Assembly (NCBI GenBank): GCA_024402565.1
Contig: JAKSTM010000013.1
Location: 1-43,131 of the forward strand
Source: Treponema sp.
GTDB lineage: Bacteria > Spirochaetota > Spirochaetia > Treponematales > Treponemataceae
DNA: 43,131 nucleotides
Direction of reading: 5' to 3'
The notes beneath the pieces were generated by a model. That model was not told where the DNA came from and searched no databases. It saw only the letters and a program-made list of their open reading frames with translations. The translations under genes were made by a program, and so were the position numbers. Below, piece after piece: positions 29,960 through 38,236 of this stretch. Position 1 is the first letter of the stretch. Each line of letters opens with the position of its first letter.

Positions 29960-30916
29960 ATGAAAAAAACACTGTTACTGGCAGCCGCTCTTCTGACTGC
30001 AACAACTGCTTTCGCAGCACCAAAAAAAGCAAAAAAGGCTAAAAAAGCAAAGCAGGTAAAAATTGGTGTTATCCAGCTGGTTGAACATCCTGCTCTGGAT
30101 GCAAACTACAAAGGATTCGTAGACGGACTTGCAGAAGCTGGTTACGTAGACGGCGAAAACATCAAAATTGACTATCAGAATGCTCAGGGTGAACAGGCAA
30201 ACTGTGTTACAATCGCACAGAAATTCGTAAACGACCGCGATGACATGATCTTCGCTATCGCTACTCCAGCAGCTCAGGCTGTTGCAAACCTTACTCAGGA
30301 CATTCCAGTTCTTATTTCTTCAGTTACAGACCCAGAATCAGCTAAACTGGTTGCTTCAAACACAGCACCTGGCGGAAACGTAACTGGTACATCTGACCTT
30401 ACACCATGTGCAGCTCAGATGCAGCTCCTGAAGAAAACTCTTCCAGAAGCAAAAACTGTTGGTATGCTTTACTGCTCTAACGAACAGAACTCATTCTTCC
30501 AGATTGCTCTTGCAAAAGCAGAATGTGACAAACTCGGTCTCAAATATGTAGACTTCACAGTTTCTTCTTCTAACGAAATCCAGCAGGTTGTACAGTCTGC
30601 AATCGGAAAAGTAGACGCTCTCTACTCTCCAACAGACAACATGATCGCCGCAGGTATGGCTACAGTTGCTCAGGTTGCAACTCCTGCTAAACTCCCAGTA
30701 TTCTGTGGAGAAGAAGGAATGGTAAAGCAGGGTGGTCTTGCAACATACGGTCTGAACTACTACGAACTTGGAAAACAGACTGCTGCTATGGCTGTTCGCA
30801 TCCTTAAAGGCGAAGCAAAACCAGCTACAATGCCAATCGAATACCTTGAATCTTGTGACCTTTGTGTAAACGAAGAAACAGAAAAAGCAATCGGTATAAC
30901 AGTTCCAAGAAACTAA
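29960..30916 (+). CDS. TrpX-type ABC transporter substrate-binding protein
   Basis: This 318-residue exported binding protein of the ABC_sub_bind (TrpX) family has a cleavable Sec signal (MKKTLLLAAALLTATTAFA, cut before APKK). No lipobox Cys is present, so it should be soluble in the periplasm. A Lys/Ala-rich spacer of about 14 residues follows. Two Rossmann-like lobes start at VKIGVIQLVEHPALDANYKGFVDGL and at AKTVGMLYCSNEQNSFFQ. The family signatures TPAAQAV, ISSVTDPESAKLV, GGNVTGTSD and SPTDNMIAAGM are intact. Family members bind tryptophan or other aromatic or unknown small molecules, so the ligand is open. Codon use is strongly skewed to a preferred set, suggesting high expression. It has a strong promoter and AAAGGAG. 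Confidence 0.88.
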   Translation: MKKTLLLAAALLTATTAFAAPKKAKKAKKAKQVKIGVIQLVEHPALDANYKGFVDGLAEAGYVDGENIKIDYQNAQGEQANCVTIAQKFVNDRDDMIFAIATPAAQAVANLTQDIPVLISSVTDPESAKLVASNTAPGGNVTGTSDLTPCAAQMQLLKKTLPEAKTVGMLYCSNEQNSFFQIALAKAECDKLGLKYVDFTVSSSNEIQQVVQSAIGKVDALYSPTDNMIAAGMATVAQVATPAKLPVFCGEEGMVKQGGLATYGLNYYELGKQTAAMAVRILKGEAKPATMPIEYLESCDLCVNEETEKAIGITVPRN

Positions 30917-30930
30917 AAAAAAATCATGAT

Positions 30931-31039
30931 GCAATCTTTTCCATACTAATATGCTAAAAAGATTGCAGTTCGAGCGTGGGGCCCAGCAACGGCGAAAGAC
31001 AGGGATTCCTCCCACAGGGTCCCTCCCTGTCTTCTCGCC
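30931..31039 (+). promoter_or_regulatory. Two intercistronic hairpins between binding-protein and permease genes
   Basis: GCAATCTTTT (30931-30940) and AAAAGATTGC (30957-30966) form a perfect 10-bp stem. Next, GGCGAAAGACAGGGA (30991-31005) pairs with TCCCTGTCTTCTCGCC (31024-31039) with one bulge. An outer GC-rich part (about 30975-31050) extends it. There is no T tract after the second stem. In binding-protein operons such hairpins stabilise the upstream message and lower expression of the permease genes, which I infer here. Confidence 0.65.
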
Positions 31040-31150
31040 TGCGTCCCACCCTCTCCCTTCAACACTTTTTCAAATCCCATATTTAATGTATAATTTTTTA
31101 TTACTCTCTGGTCACAATACCATTATGTGACACAAAAAGGATTTTTTATT

Positions 31151-32143
31151 ATGGGTATCTTGCTTGCTATTCAGGGTGCTGTTTCTCAGGGTGTTCTCTG
31201 GGGAATAATGACACTCGGTGTATTTCTTACATTTAGAATTCTTGACATTGCCGATCTTACAGTTGACGGAAGCTTTGCCACAGGTGGCGCTATTTGTGCT
31301 GTTCTTCTTACAAGAGGAATGAATCCGTACCTTACTTTAGTTTTTGCCTTCCTTGCAGGAATTCTGACAGGCCTTTGTACAGGCTTCATGACAACAAAAC
31401 TTAAAATCCACGTTCTGCTGGCTTCAATTCTTACTCAGATTGCCCTTTATTCGGTAAACATCCGTATCATGGGAAACAAAGCCAATATCCCGCTTTTGGG
31501 AACAAAAACAGCAATGAAAATGTTCTCGGGACTTTTCAAGAACGTGAAAATGACAGTTACAACTTCATCCCTTATTATCGGGGTTGTTTTTGTAGCAATC
31601 CTTGTAGTGATTATGTACTGGTTCCTGGGAACCGAAATCGGAGCTTCCCTCCGCGCTACAGGTAACAATGAAAAAATGGTTCGCGCCCTCGGTGTGAATA
31701 CAGATACAATGAAAATCATGGGACTTGGCCTTTCAAACGGCCTGGTTGCTCTTTCAGGCGCCATGGTTGCACAGAGCCAGGGTTATGCCGACGTTCAAAT
31801 GGGTGTTGGTACCATCGTTATCGGACTTGCTTCCATTATTATCGGTGAAGTAATATTCGGAAAACGCTTTGGACTTTGGTACACACTCATTTCGGTTGTT
31901 ATGGGTTCAATCCTTTACCGAATCGTAATTGCAGTTGTTCTTCAGCTGGGTCTTAAATCAACTGACCTTAAGCTCCTTACAGCACTTATCGTTGCCGTGG
32001 CACTTTCAGTACCAACTTTCAAGGCAAAAATTTTCAAAAAGAAGATCGGTGTTGCTGTAAATGATGATGAAAACACACGCCATTCAAATGTAATCAACAA
32101 ACATCATGATAAAGAGGCCGGTAAACTCGGCGACAACAAATAA
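31151..32143 (+). CDS. TrpY-type ABC transporter permease
   Basis: This 330-residue inner-membrane permease of the branched-chain/ribose-like permease superfamily has about eight to nine hydrophobic helices. Diagnostic segments are GVLWGIMTLGVFLTFRILDIADLTVDGSFATGGA near the N-terminus. The cytoplasmic coupling region GTEIGASLRATGNNEKMVRALGVNTDTMKIMGLGLSNGLVALSGAMVAQSQG is also intact. The C-terminal 35 residues are charged and His/Asn-rich. The frame also opens at a GTG at 31127, but the ATG at 31151 has AAAGGA upstream and gives a start like other family members. The ATPase gene follows after 12 bp. Confidence 0.9.
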   Translation: MGILLAIQGAVSQGVLWGIMTLGVFLTFRILDIADLTVDGSFATGGAICAVLLTRGMNPYLTLVFAFLAGILTGLCTGFMTTKLKIHVLLASILTQIALYSVNIRIMGNKANIPLLGTKTAMKMFSGLFKNVKMTVTTSSLIIGVVFVAILVVIMYWFLGTEIGASLRATGNNEKMVRALGVNTDTMKIMGLGLSNGLVALSGAMVAQSQGYADVQMGVGTIVIGLASIIIGEVIFGKRFGLWYTLISVVMGSILYRIVIAVVLQLGLKSTDLKLLTALIVAVALSVPTFKAKIFKKKIGVAVNDDENTRHSNVINKHHDKEAGKLGDNK

Positions 32144-32155
32144 GGGGGAACGGGC

Positions 32156-32950
32156 ATGCTTAAACTGACTAACATCACAAAAACATTCAATCCGGGAACC
32201 ATCACAGAGAAAAAAGCAATCCGCGGAATCGATCTTGAAATTGACGACGGAGACTTTATCACAGTTATTGGTGGTAACGGTGCGGGAAAATCAACTCTTC
32301 TGAACCTGATTTCAGGTGTTCACATGGCTGACACAGGTTCCATCACTCTGGACGGCGAAGACATTACAAATCTTCCTGAATACAAACGCGCAAAATATCT
32401 TGGCCGCGTTTTCCAGGACCCAATGATGGGAACTGCCGCAAACATGGAAATCGAAGAAAATCTGGCCATGGCTTACCGCCGTGGAAAGAAACGCGGTCTT
32501 GGCTGGTACATCAAAAATGATGAAAAACAAGCTTATATCGAAAAACTTAAGCTTCTGGATCTTGGACTGGAAGCTCGCGTTCATTCAAAAGTAGGACTTC
32601 TTTCGGGTGGTCAGCGCCAGGCAATCACACTGCTTATGGCAACACTGAAGAAACCAAAGCTTCTCCTTCTTGATGAACATACAGCAGCCCTGGACCCAAA
32701 AACTGCAAAGAAAGTTCTGGAACTTACAGAAGAATTCGTAACACAGGATAACCTTACAACCTTCATGATTACCCACAACATGAACGACGCTATCCGCTAC
32801 GGAAACCGCCTTATCATGATGAAAGACGGACAGGTAGTTTACGATGTTCGCGGCGAAGAAAAGAAAAACCTTACAGTTGCAGACCTGCTGGCAAAATTCA
32901 GCATCATCAACGGTAACGAAGGCGCCAACGACAGAATGCTTCTTGGGTAA
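32156..32950 (+). CDS. TrpZ-type ABC transporter ATPase
   Basis: This 264-residue cytoplasmic ATPase powers the transporter. Walker A is GGNGAGKST (39-47), the Q-loop is VFQDP (85-89), the signature is LSGGQRQ (149-155), Walker B is LLLLDE (169-174), and the switch His is in ITHNM. The D-loop (ALDP) is intact. A strong AAGGGGG ribosome-binding site precedes the ATG. The operon ends with a strong terminator about 130 bp downstream. Confidence 0.93.
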   Translation: MLKLTNITKTFNPGTITEKKAIRGIDLEIDDGDFITVIGGNGAGKSTLLNLISGVHMADTGSITLDGEDITNLPEYKRAKYLGRVFQDPMMGTAANMEIEENLAMAYRRGKKRGLGWYIKNDEKQAYIEKLKLLDLGLEARVHSKVGLLSGGQRQAITLLMATLKKPKLLLLDEHTAALDPKTAKKVLELTEEFVTQDNLTTFMITHNMNDAIRYGNRLIMMKDGQVVYDVRGEEKKNLTVADLLAKFSIINGNEGANDRMLLG

Positions 32951-33047
32951 ATAATAATTAAGAGGTAATAGGTAAGATTTTTTTCTGTATGGGAAGACTT
33001 TCTGAATGAGAGGAAAGCGGCCTGTATGGGAGATATGGATAAATAGG

Positions 33048-33070
33048 GTGGTTAAGCTTGTCGAAACCAC
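33048..33070. repeat. Palindrome with TTCGACAAGCT core
   Basis: GTGGTT and AACCAC arms bracket AAGCTTGTCGAA. Its reverse complement shares TTCGACAAGCT with the palindrome at 1870-1910. The element lies between the trpZ-type gene and its terminator. Confidence 0.7.
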
Positions 33071-33085
33071 TTTGTGCATATAAGA

Positions 33086-33129
33086 AAGGCTGTTTGTACT
33101 GCAAATGTCAGTACAAACAGCCTTTTTTT
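33086..33129 (+). terminator. Strong rho-independent terminator of the trpXYZ-type operon
   Basis: AAGGCTGTTTGTACTG and CAGTACAAACAGCCTT form a perfect 16-bp stem with a 7-nt loop, followed by TTTTTTTA. On the minus strand the flank is only CTTTCTTA, so it may also act weakly for the converging methyltransferase gene, which ends at 33132. Confidence 0.93.
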
Positions 33130-33131
33130 AT

Positions 33132-34085
33132 TTACTTTCCGCTGTTTCGTTCATAGAAAACGCCGTCTTCATAGCCTTGAATGGTCTTGTCGTTTTCTGC
33201 CATGTCCAGACGCTTCATAGCCCACATGCAATATTCTGAGTTTATTTCCGAACCTGTAAAATGCCGGCCAAGTTTTTTTGCCACAACGGCTGTAGTTCCG
33301 CTTCCCATGAACGGATCCAGAACAAGGTCGCCCGAACGAGAACTTGCAAGAATCAGCTTTGCAATAAGCTTTTCGGGTTTTTGTGTCGGGTGATCAGTAT
33401 TTTCAGGCATGGACCAGAAAGGAACCGAAATGTCATCCCAGAAGTTTGAAGGAAATGTAAGGCGAAATTTTCCTTCATCACTTTCTTCCCAATCCTTTGG
33501 TTTTCCGTTTTCCTTGTATGGTGCTATTACGCGGCGCTTCTGTTTTACCGCTTCTACATCAAAATAATAGTCGTCAGTTACCGTTGCAAACCAGATATCT
33601 TCTGTACAGTTCTTCCAGTTATGTGCGGCACCGCGGCCTTTTTCCCGCTGCCATGTAATACGATTCTGCGTTTTAAGGTACTTTTCGCACATTTTGTACA
33701 ACGAATTCGAGCATTTCCAGTCGCCGCAAAGGTAAACGCTTGCTGTGTCTTTAAGTAAAGGAATCAATTTGGGGAACCAGCTTTCAAGGTATTCTTCGTA
33801 AGCTTCATCACTTCGCCCGCCGAACTTCATTTTCCCGAAGTCTTTTGAAAGGTTATACGGCGGGTCCAGAATAAGAAGATCAACTGATTTTTCAGGAAGG
33901 ACGGCAGTAAAGTTTTCTAAAGTATCATTAAAAATCCGGTCCAGGAAATCACTTTCCAGAAGCTTGCCAACTCCACCCGATTTTATAAAATCACTCACAG
34001 GACTCAACTTCTTCTCATACAGAACTTTTTCCTCATCAGAAATTGTTACCGTCCTGTTTCTTGGTGCCCTTTCCTTTTCTTCCAT
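33132..34085 (-). CDS. Solitary beta-class DNA (adenine-N6 or cytosine-N4) methyltransferase
   Basis: The 317-residue enzyme has motif IV DPPYN at 74-78, followed 150 residues later by HPTQKPEKL (232-240) and motif I as DPFMGSGTT (257-265). That order, DPPY before the F-x-G-x-G loop, marks the beta class. No restriction endonuclease or specificity subunit lies nearby, so it is an orphan that may regulate gene expression or protect DNA. The recognition sequence cannot be read from the protein. AAGGAA precedes the ATG. The gene converges on the trpXYZ-type operon and is divergent from pyrF. Confidence 0.9.
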   Translation of the reverse strand: MEEKERAPRNRTVTISDEEKVLYEKKLSPVSDFIKSGGVGKLLESDFLDRIFNDTLENFTAVLPEKSVDLLILDPPYNLSKDFGKMKFGGRSDEAYEEYLESWFPKLIPLLKDTASVYLCGDWKCSNSLYKMCEKYLKTQNRITWQREKGRGAAHNWKNCTEDIWFATVTDDYYFDVEAVKQKRRVIAPYKENGKPKDWEESDEGKFRLTFPSNFWDDISVPFWSMPENTDHPTQKPEKLIAKLILASSRSGDLVLDPFMGSGTTAVVAKKLGRHFTGSEINSEYCMWAMKRLDMAENDKTIQGYEDGVFYERNSGK

Positions 34086-34217
34086 CTTTTATTCCTTTTC
34101 TTTCTTATAGGGTTGTAATCCGAATTTTTTAGATCTTGCAATTTTCTTAATCATTCGAATTTCAAACTATGAATTCCACTATACAACATTTTCCTACTTT
34201 ACTGTATCATTATTATC

Positions 34218-35135
34218 ATGACACATAAAATGATGGAACTGCAGAATCTTGCAGCAAAAAACGGACCGCTCTGCGTTGGACTGGATACTGATCCTTCTTA
34301 CATTCCTGAATCAGTTTTGAAAAATTATTCTTCTGCCACAGAAGCTGTTCTTGCTTATAACAAAGAAATTATCCGCCGTGTAGCCGCAGACAAATCTGCA
34401 TGCTGCTGTAAAGTTCAGATTGCTTACTACGAAGCTATGGGACTTGAAGGCATGAAAGTCTATGCCGAAACAATAAAAGCTGTAAAAGACGCAGGACTTA
34501 TCTGCATTTCCGACATCAAACGCGGAGACATTGCCGCCACAGCCGGAGCTTATGCACGCGCTCATTTCACAGGCGACTTCGAAACAGACATCATCACAAT
34601 CAACCCTTACATGGGCTTCGATACACTTAAACCTTTCACAGAATACTGTGCACCTGAAAAGGGTGGCAAAGGCGCATTCGTTCTCCTTTGTACTTCTAAC
34701 CCTGGCATGGTAGACATTGAACACCAGGAACTGAAAGACGGCTCACTTCTTCTGAACCGGGTTGGAACTGAACTTGAAAGAATCGGTGAAGAATGGAAAG
34801 CAACTTACGCTGACCAGACTTGTGGACCAATCGGTGCCGTAGTTGGAGCAACACAGGCTCAGGACGCCCGTAAACTCCGCGACCTTTACCCTAACACATT
34901 CTTCCTGATTCCAGGTTACGGTGCTCAGGGTGGTGCCGCAGAAATTGCTGCAACACTTTTAGACAGAGCCGGCGGTACAGTAAACTCAAGCCGCGGAATC
35001 CTCTGTGCTTACAAAAAAGATGCTGACTTCGCTTCAAAACTTGAAGCCGGAACACTTACAATGGACGACATTGCAACAGCTGCCCAGAAAAATGCCCTCT
35101 TCAGCAAAAACGAACTGACAAGTTTTGTTAAATAA
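34218..35135 (+). CDS. pyrF: Orotidine 5'-phosphate decarboxylase, PyrF type 2
   Basis: This enzyme converts OMP to UMP, the last step of de novo pyrimidine synthesis. The 305 residues fit the long PyrF subfamily. CVGLDTDPSYIPES opens the barrel. The active-site DIKRGDIAATAGAYA (about 99-113) provides Asp-Lys-Asp, with CKVQIAYYEAMG before it and CTSNPGMVD, GAVVGAT, LIPGYGAQGG and NSSRGI after. ATGs also follow at codons 5 and 6; none has a Shine-Dalgarno, so the precise start is uncertain. A TATCAT just seven bases before the first ATG would allow a leaderless start. The 3' end overlaps the PIN toxin gene by 8 bp. Confidence 0.95.
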   Translation: MTHKMMELQNLAAKNGPLCVGLDTDPSYIPESVLKNYSSATEAVLAYNKEIIRRVAADKSACCCKVQIAYYEAMGLEGMKVYAETIKAVKDAGLICISDIKRGDIAATAGAYARAHFTGDFETDIITINPYMGFDTLKPFTEYCAPEKGGKGAFVLLCTSNPGMVDIEHQELKDGSLLLNRVGTELERIGEEWKATYADQTCGPIGAVVGATQAQDARKLRDLYPNTFFLIPGYGAQGGAAEIAATLLDRAGGTVNSSRGILCAYKKDADFASKLEAGTLTMDDIATAAQKNALFSKNELTSFVK

Positions 35136-35523
35136 CCTGTACACCTTCCCGCTCTGCTGTTTCTTTCAATTTTTTATCCATTGTTAAAAGAACAGCGCCA
35201 TAACGGCGGGCAAGGGTAAAGTAAAACATATCATAAGCGGAATGATTCAGTCGGATTGCTTCATGAAGTGATTCGACTGAATTTTCTTCTGCACTCACAT
35301 AATTATCCACCAGATTCATCAAATCAATCATTATGATTTTCGCGTTCTGCTCATCAAGATACCCGGCACGGACATACTGCCACAAAACGTTTGTAATTTC
35401 TGATTTATACAGATCCGGAACAATTACGGAAGACGCATTTTCCAGGATTTTCCTGTATTCATCAGCTCGTGACCCGCAAAAAGCGATTTCAAAAGCAACA
35501 TTTGTATCAAGAACGTAATCCAT
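35128..35523 (-). CDS. PIN-domain toxin (VapC/FitB-like)
   Basis: This is a predicted ribonuclease toxin of 131 residues. The acidic residues of the PIN active site are in place: Asp6 (VLDTNVAFEIA), Glu42 (YKSEITNVLWQYV), Asp98 (AYDMFYFTLARRYGA) and Asp116 (LLTMDKKL). Length is standard. It starts 2 bp after its antitoxin gene ends, so translation is coupled. It converges on pyrF with an 8-bp overlap, leaving no room for a terminator. Confidence 0.9.
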   Translation of the reverse strand: MDYVLDTNVAFEIAFCGSRADEYRKILENASSVIVPDLYKSEITNVLWQYVRAGYLDEQNAKIIMIDLMNLVDNYVSAEENSVESLHEAIRLNHSAYDMFYFTLARRYGAVLLTMDKKLKETAEREGVQVI

Positions 35524-35525
35524 AA

Positions 35526-35816
35526 TCAGCGGAGCCTTCCTTCATTGTTTTCAAAATCCGGTGAAAAATTGCCGTCCCGGTCTTTTCTGATTATTTCAAT
35601 CATTTTCTCAGAATCAAATTTTTTCTTCAGCTGAACTGACTTAAGTGAATCCAGGGCTTTACGGCGTTTCAAAATATTCTGAAAATCTGAATCCGAAAAT
35701 TCATTCTGAAGAATATGAACTGTCTGCTGGGCAATACTTCTGTTTTCTTTTTCTGCCAGAAGAGTAAGAAGAGCATAAAGATCGTCGGGAAAGTTTCTCA
35801 CCTGCAAAAGTGCCAT
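35526..35816 (-). CDS. RHH-type antitoxin partner of the PIN toxin
   Basis: The 96-residue protein has a ribbon-helix-helix N-terminus: LLQVRNFPDDLYALLTLLAEKENRSIAQQTVHIL, the FitA/Arc pattern. A charged C-terminal tail (about 55-96) is the expected toxin-binding part, with FDSEKMIEIIRKDRDG. AGGAGG precedes the ATG. It is the first gene of the toxin-antitoxin pair. Promoter and operator lie just upstream at 35827-35863. Confidence 0.87.
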   Translation of the reverse strand: MALLQVRNFPDDLYALLTLLAEKENRSIAQQTVHILQNEFSDSDFQNILKRRKALDSLKSVQLKKKFDSEKMIEIIRKDRDGNFSPDFENNEGRLR

Positions 35817-35826
35817 AAGCGCCTCC

Positions 35827-35863
35827 TGTATGCAAATTTACTGCAATGTGCATACATCGTCAA
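35827..35863 (-). promoter_or_regulatory. Promoter and operator of the toxin-antitoxin pair
   Basis: On the minus strand TTGACG (35858-35863) and TAAATT (35835-35840) are 17 bp apart. The perfect 8-bp inverted repeat TGTATGCA (35827-35834) / TGCATACA (35849-35856) places one arm in the spacer and one just after the -10. RHH antitoxins bind such palindromes, so autorepression is expected. Confidence 0.85.
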
Positions 35864-35922
35864 GAAAAAATCTTCTTGCTTAAAATTCTTTCTTGAATCA
35901 AAATATTACCCAGGAGAAAAAA

Positions 35923-36237
35923 ATGTTCGGAAAAAAAGACAAAGAAGAAAAAGCTAAAAGTCCATGGGATGCAGTAATGAACGATGAAGAAGAGGAAGTG
36001 ATTGAACAACCAGCTCCTGAATGCAACATCGACTTTGTACACGAATGGAAGGAACTTGTAGGAAAGCGCCTTATTCACAAGGACTATTGCATTGTTGTCC
36101 TTATTGTTTCGGCAGAAGAACTTTCAAAGAAAAAGAAGAACGGTCACTGCCAGCACGAATATACAATCCTCCACAAAGGACAGTGCAACGTTATTACAGA
36201 TGATGACATTGCATCAACCTGGGATTTACTGGACTAA
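35923..36237 (+). CDS. Small acidic hypothetical protein
   Basis: The 104-residue protein begins MFGKKDKEEKAKSPWDAVMNDEEEE, followed by a compact part (FVHEWKELVGKRLIHKDYCIVVLIVSAEELSKKKKNGHCQHEYTILHKG) and ends DDDIASTWDLLD. I do not recognise the family. There is no signal peptide or membrane segment. The frame opens ten codons earlier, but the ATG at 35923 has AGGAG at good spacing. It is monocistronic, divergent from the toxin-antitoxin pair, and converges on the oppF-type gene with a 4-bp gap. Confidence 0.75.
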   Translation: MFGKKDKEEKAKSPWDAVMNDEEEEVIEQPAPECNIDFVHEWKELVGKRLIHKDYCIVVLIVSAEELSKKKKNGHCQHEYTILHKGQCNVITDDDIASTWDLLD

Positions 36238-36241
36238 ATAC

Positions 36242-37201
36242 TTAAGTCATTTTCCAGCAGGCACAGAGATGTTCACTGTTCTGTGACTCTGCTTTCATAA
36301 CCGGATTTTCTTTGTGACATCTGTCGTCGGCAAAAGGACAGCGTGAAGCAAAGGGACATCCGGTTATTTTTTTTGAAGGATCCGGAAGGTCGCCGTGAAG
36401 AACAATTCTGTTTTCTTCTCTCTGATTAACATTATAAGCGGCACTAAACAAAGCCTTTGTGTACGGATGAAGCGGATTTTCAAGAATATCTTTTACCGGT
36501 CCCTGTTCAACAATGTGACCAAGGTACATTACAAAAATCACATCGGCAACGTACGAGACTGCGTTCAGGTTATGTGAGATAAAAAGTGATGTAAGCTTTA
36601 AGGTCTTCTGAAGCTTTTTCAGCATGTTCAGAATCTGTGCCTGAATCAAAACATCAAGAGACGAAACTGCTTCATCCAGAACCAGAAACTTCGGATTCAT
36701 AATCATGCTTGATGCAATGCACACACGCTGACGCTGGCCGCCTGAAAGTTCTGAAGGATATTTTTCAAGAACGCTTGGATCAAGGCCGCACAAAGTTCTG
36801 ATTTCGTTTACGTAGCCTGCCCTTTCCTGTTTTGTTTTTCCGATTTTATGAATGATCAAAGGCTCTTCAATTATCTGGAAAATCTTCATGCGCGGGTTCA
36901 AAGAATCATAAGGATTCTGAAAAATCACCTGGGCTTTTTTTCGGAAAGCAATTTCTTCTTCGCGGCTCATTTTCCCGCAGATTGATTTTCCTTCAAACTT
37001 TATGTCGCCATCTGTCGGTTCCAGAAGCTTTACAAGCATCTGTCCCAAGGTAGATTTTCCGCATCCGGATTCGCCCACTAAGCCGTAAGAAAGGCCCTTT
37101 TGTAAAGACAAATTCACGTTTGTCACAGCATGTATTTTTCTGCCGTCTGTACGTTCATAAACCTTACTCAGGTTCTCAACTGAAAGAAGAATGTCTGACA
37201 T
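36242..37201 (-). CDS. oppF: Oligopeptide-type ABC transporter ATPase OppF/DppF
   Basis: This is one of two ATPases of the Opp-type importer, 319 residues. It has Walker A GESGCGKST, Q-loop IFQNPYDSLNP, signature LSGGQRQR, Walker B FLVLDE and switch FISHN. The C-terminal oligo_HPY extension contains the Cys cluster GCPFASRCPFADDRC that binds an iron-sulfur cluster or metal in this family. GGAGGA precedes the ATG, which overlaps the oppD stop by one base. It is the last gene of the operon; the next gene converges 4 bp away. Confidence 0.93.
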   Translation of the reverse strand: MSDILLSVENLSKVYERTDGRKIHAVTNVNLSLQKGLSYGLVGESGCGKSTLGQMLVKLLEPTDGDIKFEGKSICGKMSREEEIAFRKKAQVIFQNPYDSLNPRMKIFQIIEEPLIIHKIGKTKQERAGYVNEIRTLCGLDPSVLEKYPSELSGGQRQRVCIASSMIMNPKFLVLDEAVSSLDVLIQAQILNMLKKLQKTLKLTSLFISHNLNAVSYVADVIFVMYLGHIVEQGPVKDILENPLHPYTKALFSAAYNVNQREENRIVLHGDLPDPSKKITGCPFASRCPFADDRCHKENPVMKAESQNSEHLCACWKMT

Positions 37202-38235
37202 TATGCATCCTCCTCTGTTAATTTTCGGCTTACAAGATTACATCTAACCCCGTGATTTTGTGTTACATTTTCCATATTTGGAGCAAATTCTGCACATTTT
37301 GTATTACATTCTGGGCAACGTTCTGCGAAACGGCATGTAAGACCTTTTCGCTCTGAAAGAGGCGGCACTATGCCATGCAATACAGGAAGCTCACGGTTCC
37401 GCTGATTTATGTCCGGAATAGTTCCGATTAATGCTTTTGTATACGGGTGCAGAGGATTTTTCAAAACCTCTTCCGTTTCACCCTGTTCAATAATCTGTCC
37501 GGCGTACATAACGTAGATGCGGGGACAAAGTTTTGAAACAACGCCAAGGTCGTGTGTGATAAGCAAAAGTGATGTGCCAGTTTTTTCTTTTAATGAAATT
37601 AGGATTTCGATAATCTCTGCCTGAACCGTTGCATCCAGAGCTGTTGTGGGCTCATCGGCAATAAGAAGCTTCGGATTGTTTATAAGGCTCTGGGCAATAA
37701 GAACACGCTGCATCATGCCGCCAGACAAATCCTTTGGGAAAACATTCATGATTCCTTCAGCGCCTGCAATTCCTACAAGGGTCAGATTTTCAACAGCCTT
37801 TTTATGAGCTTCTTCTTTTGTCATGCCGTGAGCAATTCCGGTCTCCATAATCTGCCGCCCGATTTTCATCAGGGGATTCAGGGCGCTTAATGGATCCTGG
37901 AAAATCATGGAAATATCATTTCCCAAAACTTTCTTATATTCTTTTTTCGAAAGCTTTGTCAGGTCCTGAGTTCCTCCATCTTTTCCATCCGAAAACAAAA
38001 TTCTGCCTTCTGTAATTCGTGCGTTTTCAGGAAGCAGATTTGTAATGCTCAAAGTGGTCATTGTTTTTCCGCAGCCTGATTCGCCTACAAGGGCAACAAA
38101 TTCTCCCTGCCCGACTTCAAGATTTATGTCATCCAGAACCGGAAGTATTTCCTTTTTCTTAAACAGAGGTTTGTTTTCAAAAACAACGCTGAGATTTTCA
38201 ATTTTTAAAACTAATTTTTCAGAAGTGATTTTCAT
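37201..38235 (-). CDS. oppD: Oligopeptide-type ABC transporter ATPase OppD/DppD
   Basis: The 344-residue ATPase has Walker A GESGCGKT, IFQDPLSALNPLMKIG, signature DLSGGMMQR, Walker B LLIADE and switch LITHD. The C-terminal domain has the Cys cluster CRFAERCPECNTKC. It works as a heterodimer with OppF. The start lies 1 bp after the oppC stop, with GGAGGTG about 13 bases before the ATG, a somewhat long spacing. Confidence 0.93.
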   Translation of the reverse strand: MKITSEKLVLKIENLSVVFENKPLFKKKEILPVLDDINLEVGQGEFVALVGESGCGKTMTTLSITNLLPENARITEGRILFSDGKDGGTQDLTKLSKKEYKKVLGNDISMIFQDPLSALNPLMKIGRQIMETGIAHGMTKEEAHKKAVENLTLVGIAGAEGIMNVFPKDLSGGMMQRVLIAQSLINNPKLLIADEPTTALDATVQAEIIEILISLKEKTGTSLLLITHDLGVVSKLCPRIYVMYAGQIIEQGETEEVLKNPLHPYTKALIGTIPDINQRNRELPVLHGIVPPLSERKGLTCRFAERCPECNTKCAEFAPNMENVTQNHGVRCNLVSRKLTEEDA

Positions 38236-38236
38236 A

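Noticed and set aside
31127..31150. GTG start eight codons upstream for the permease
   Set aside because: The ATG at 31151 has AAAGGA at suitable distance, and the extra residues precede the family's usual start.
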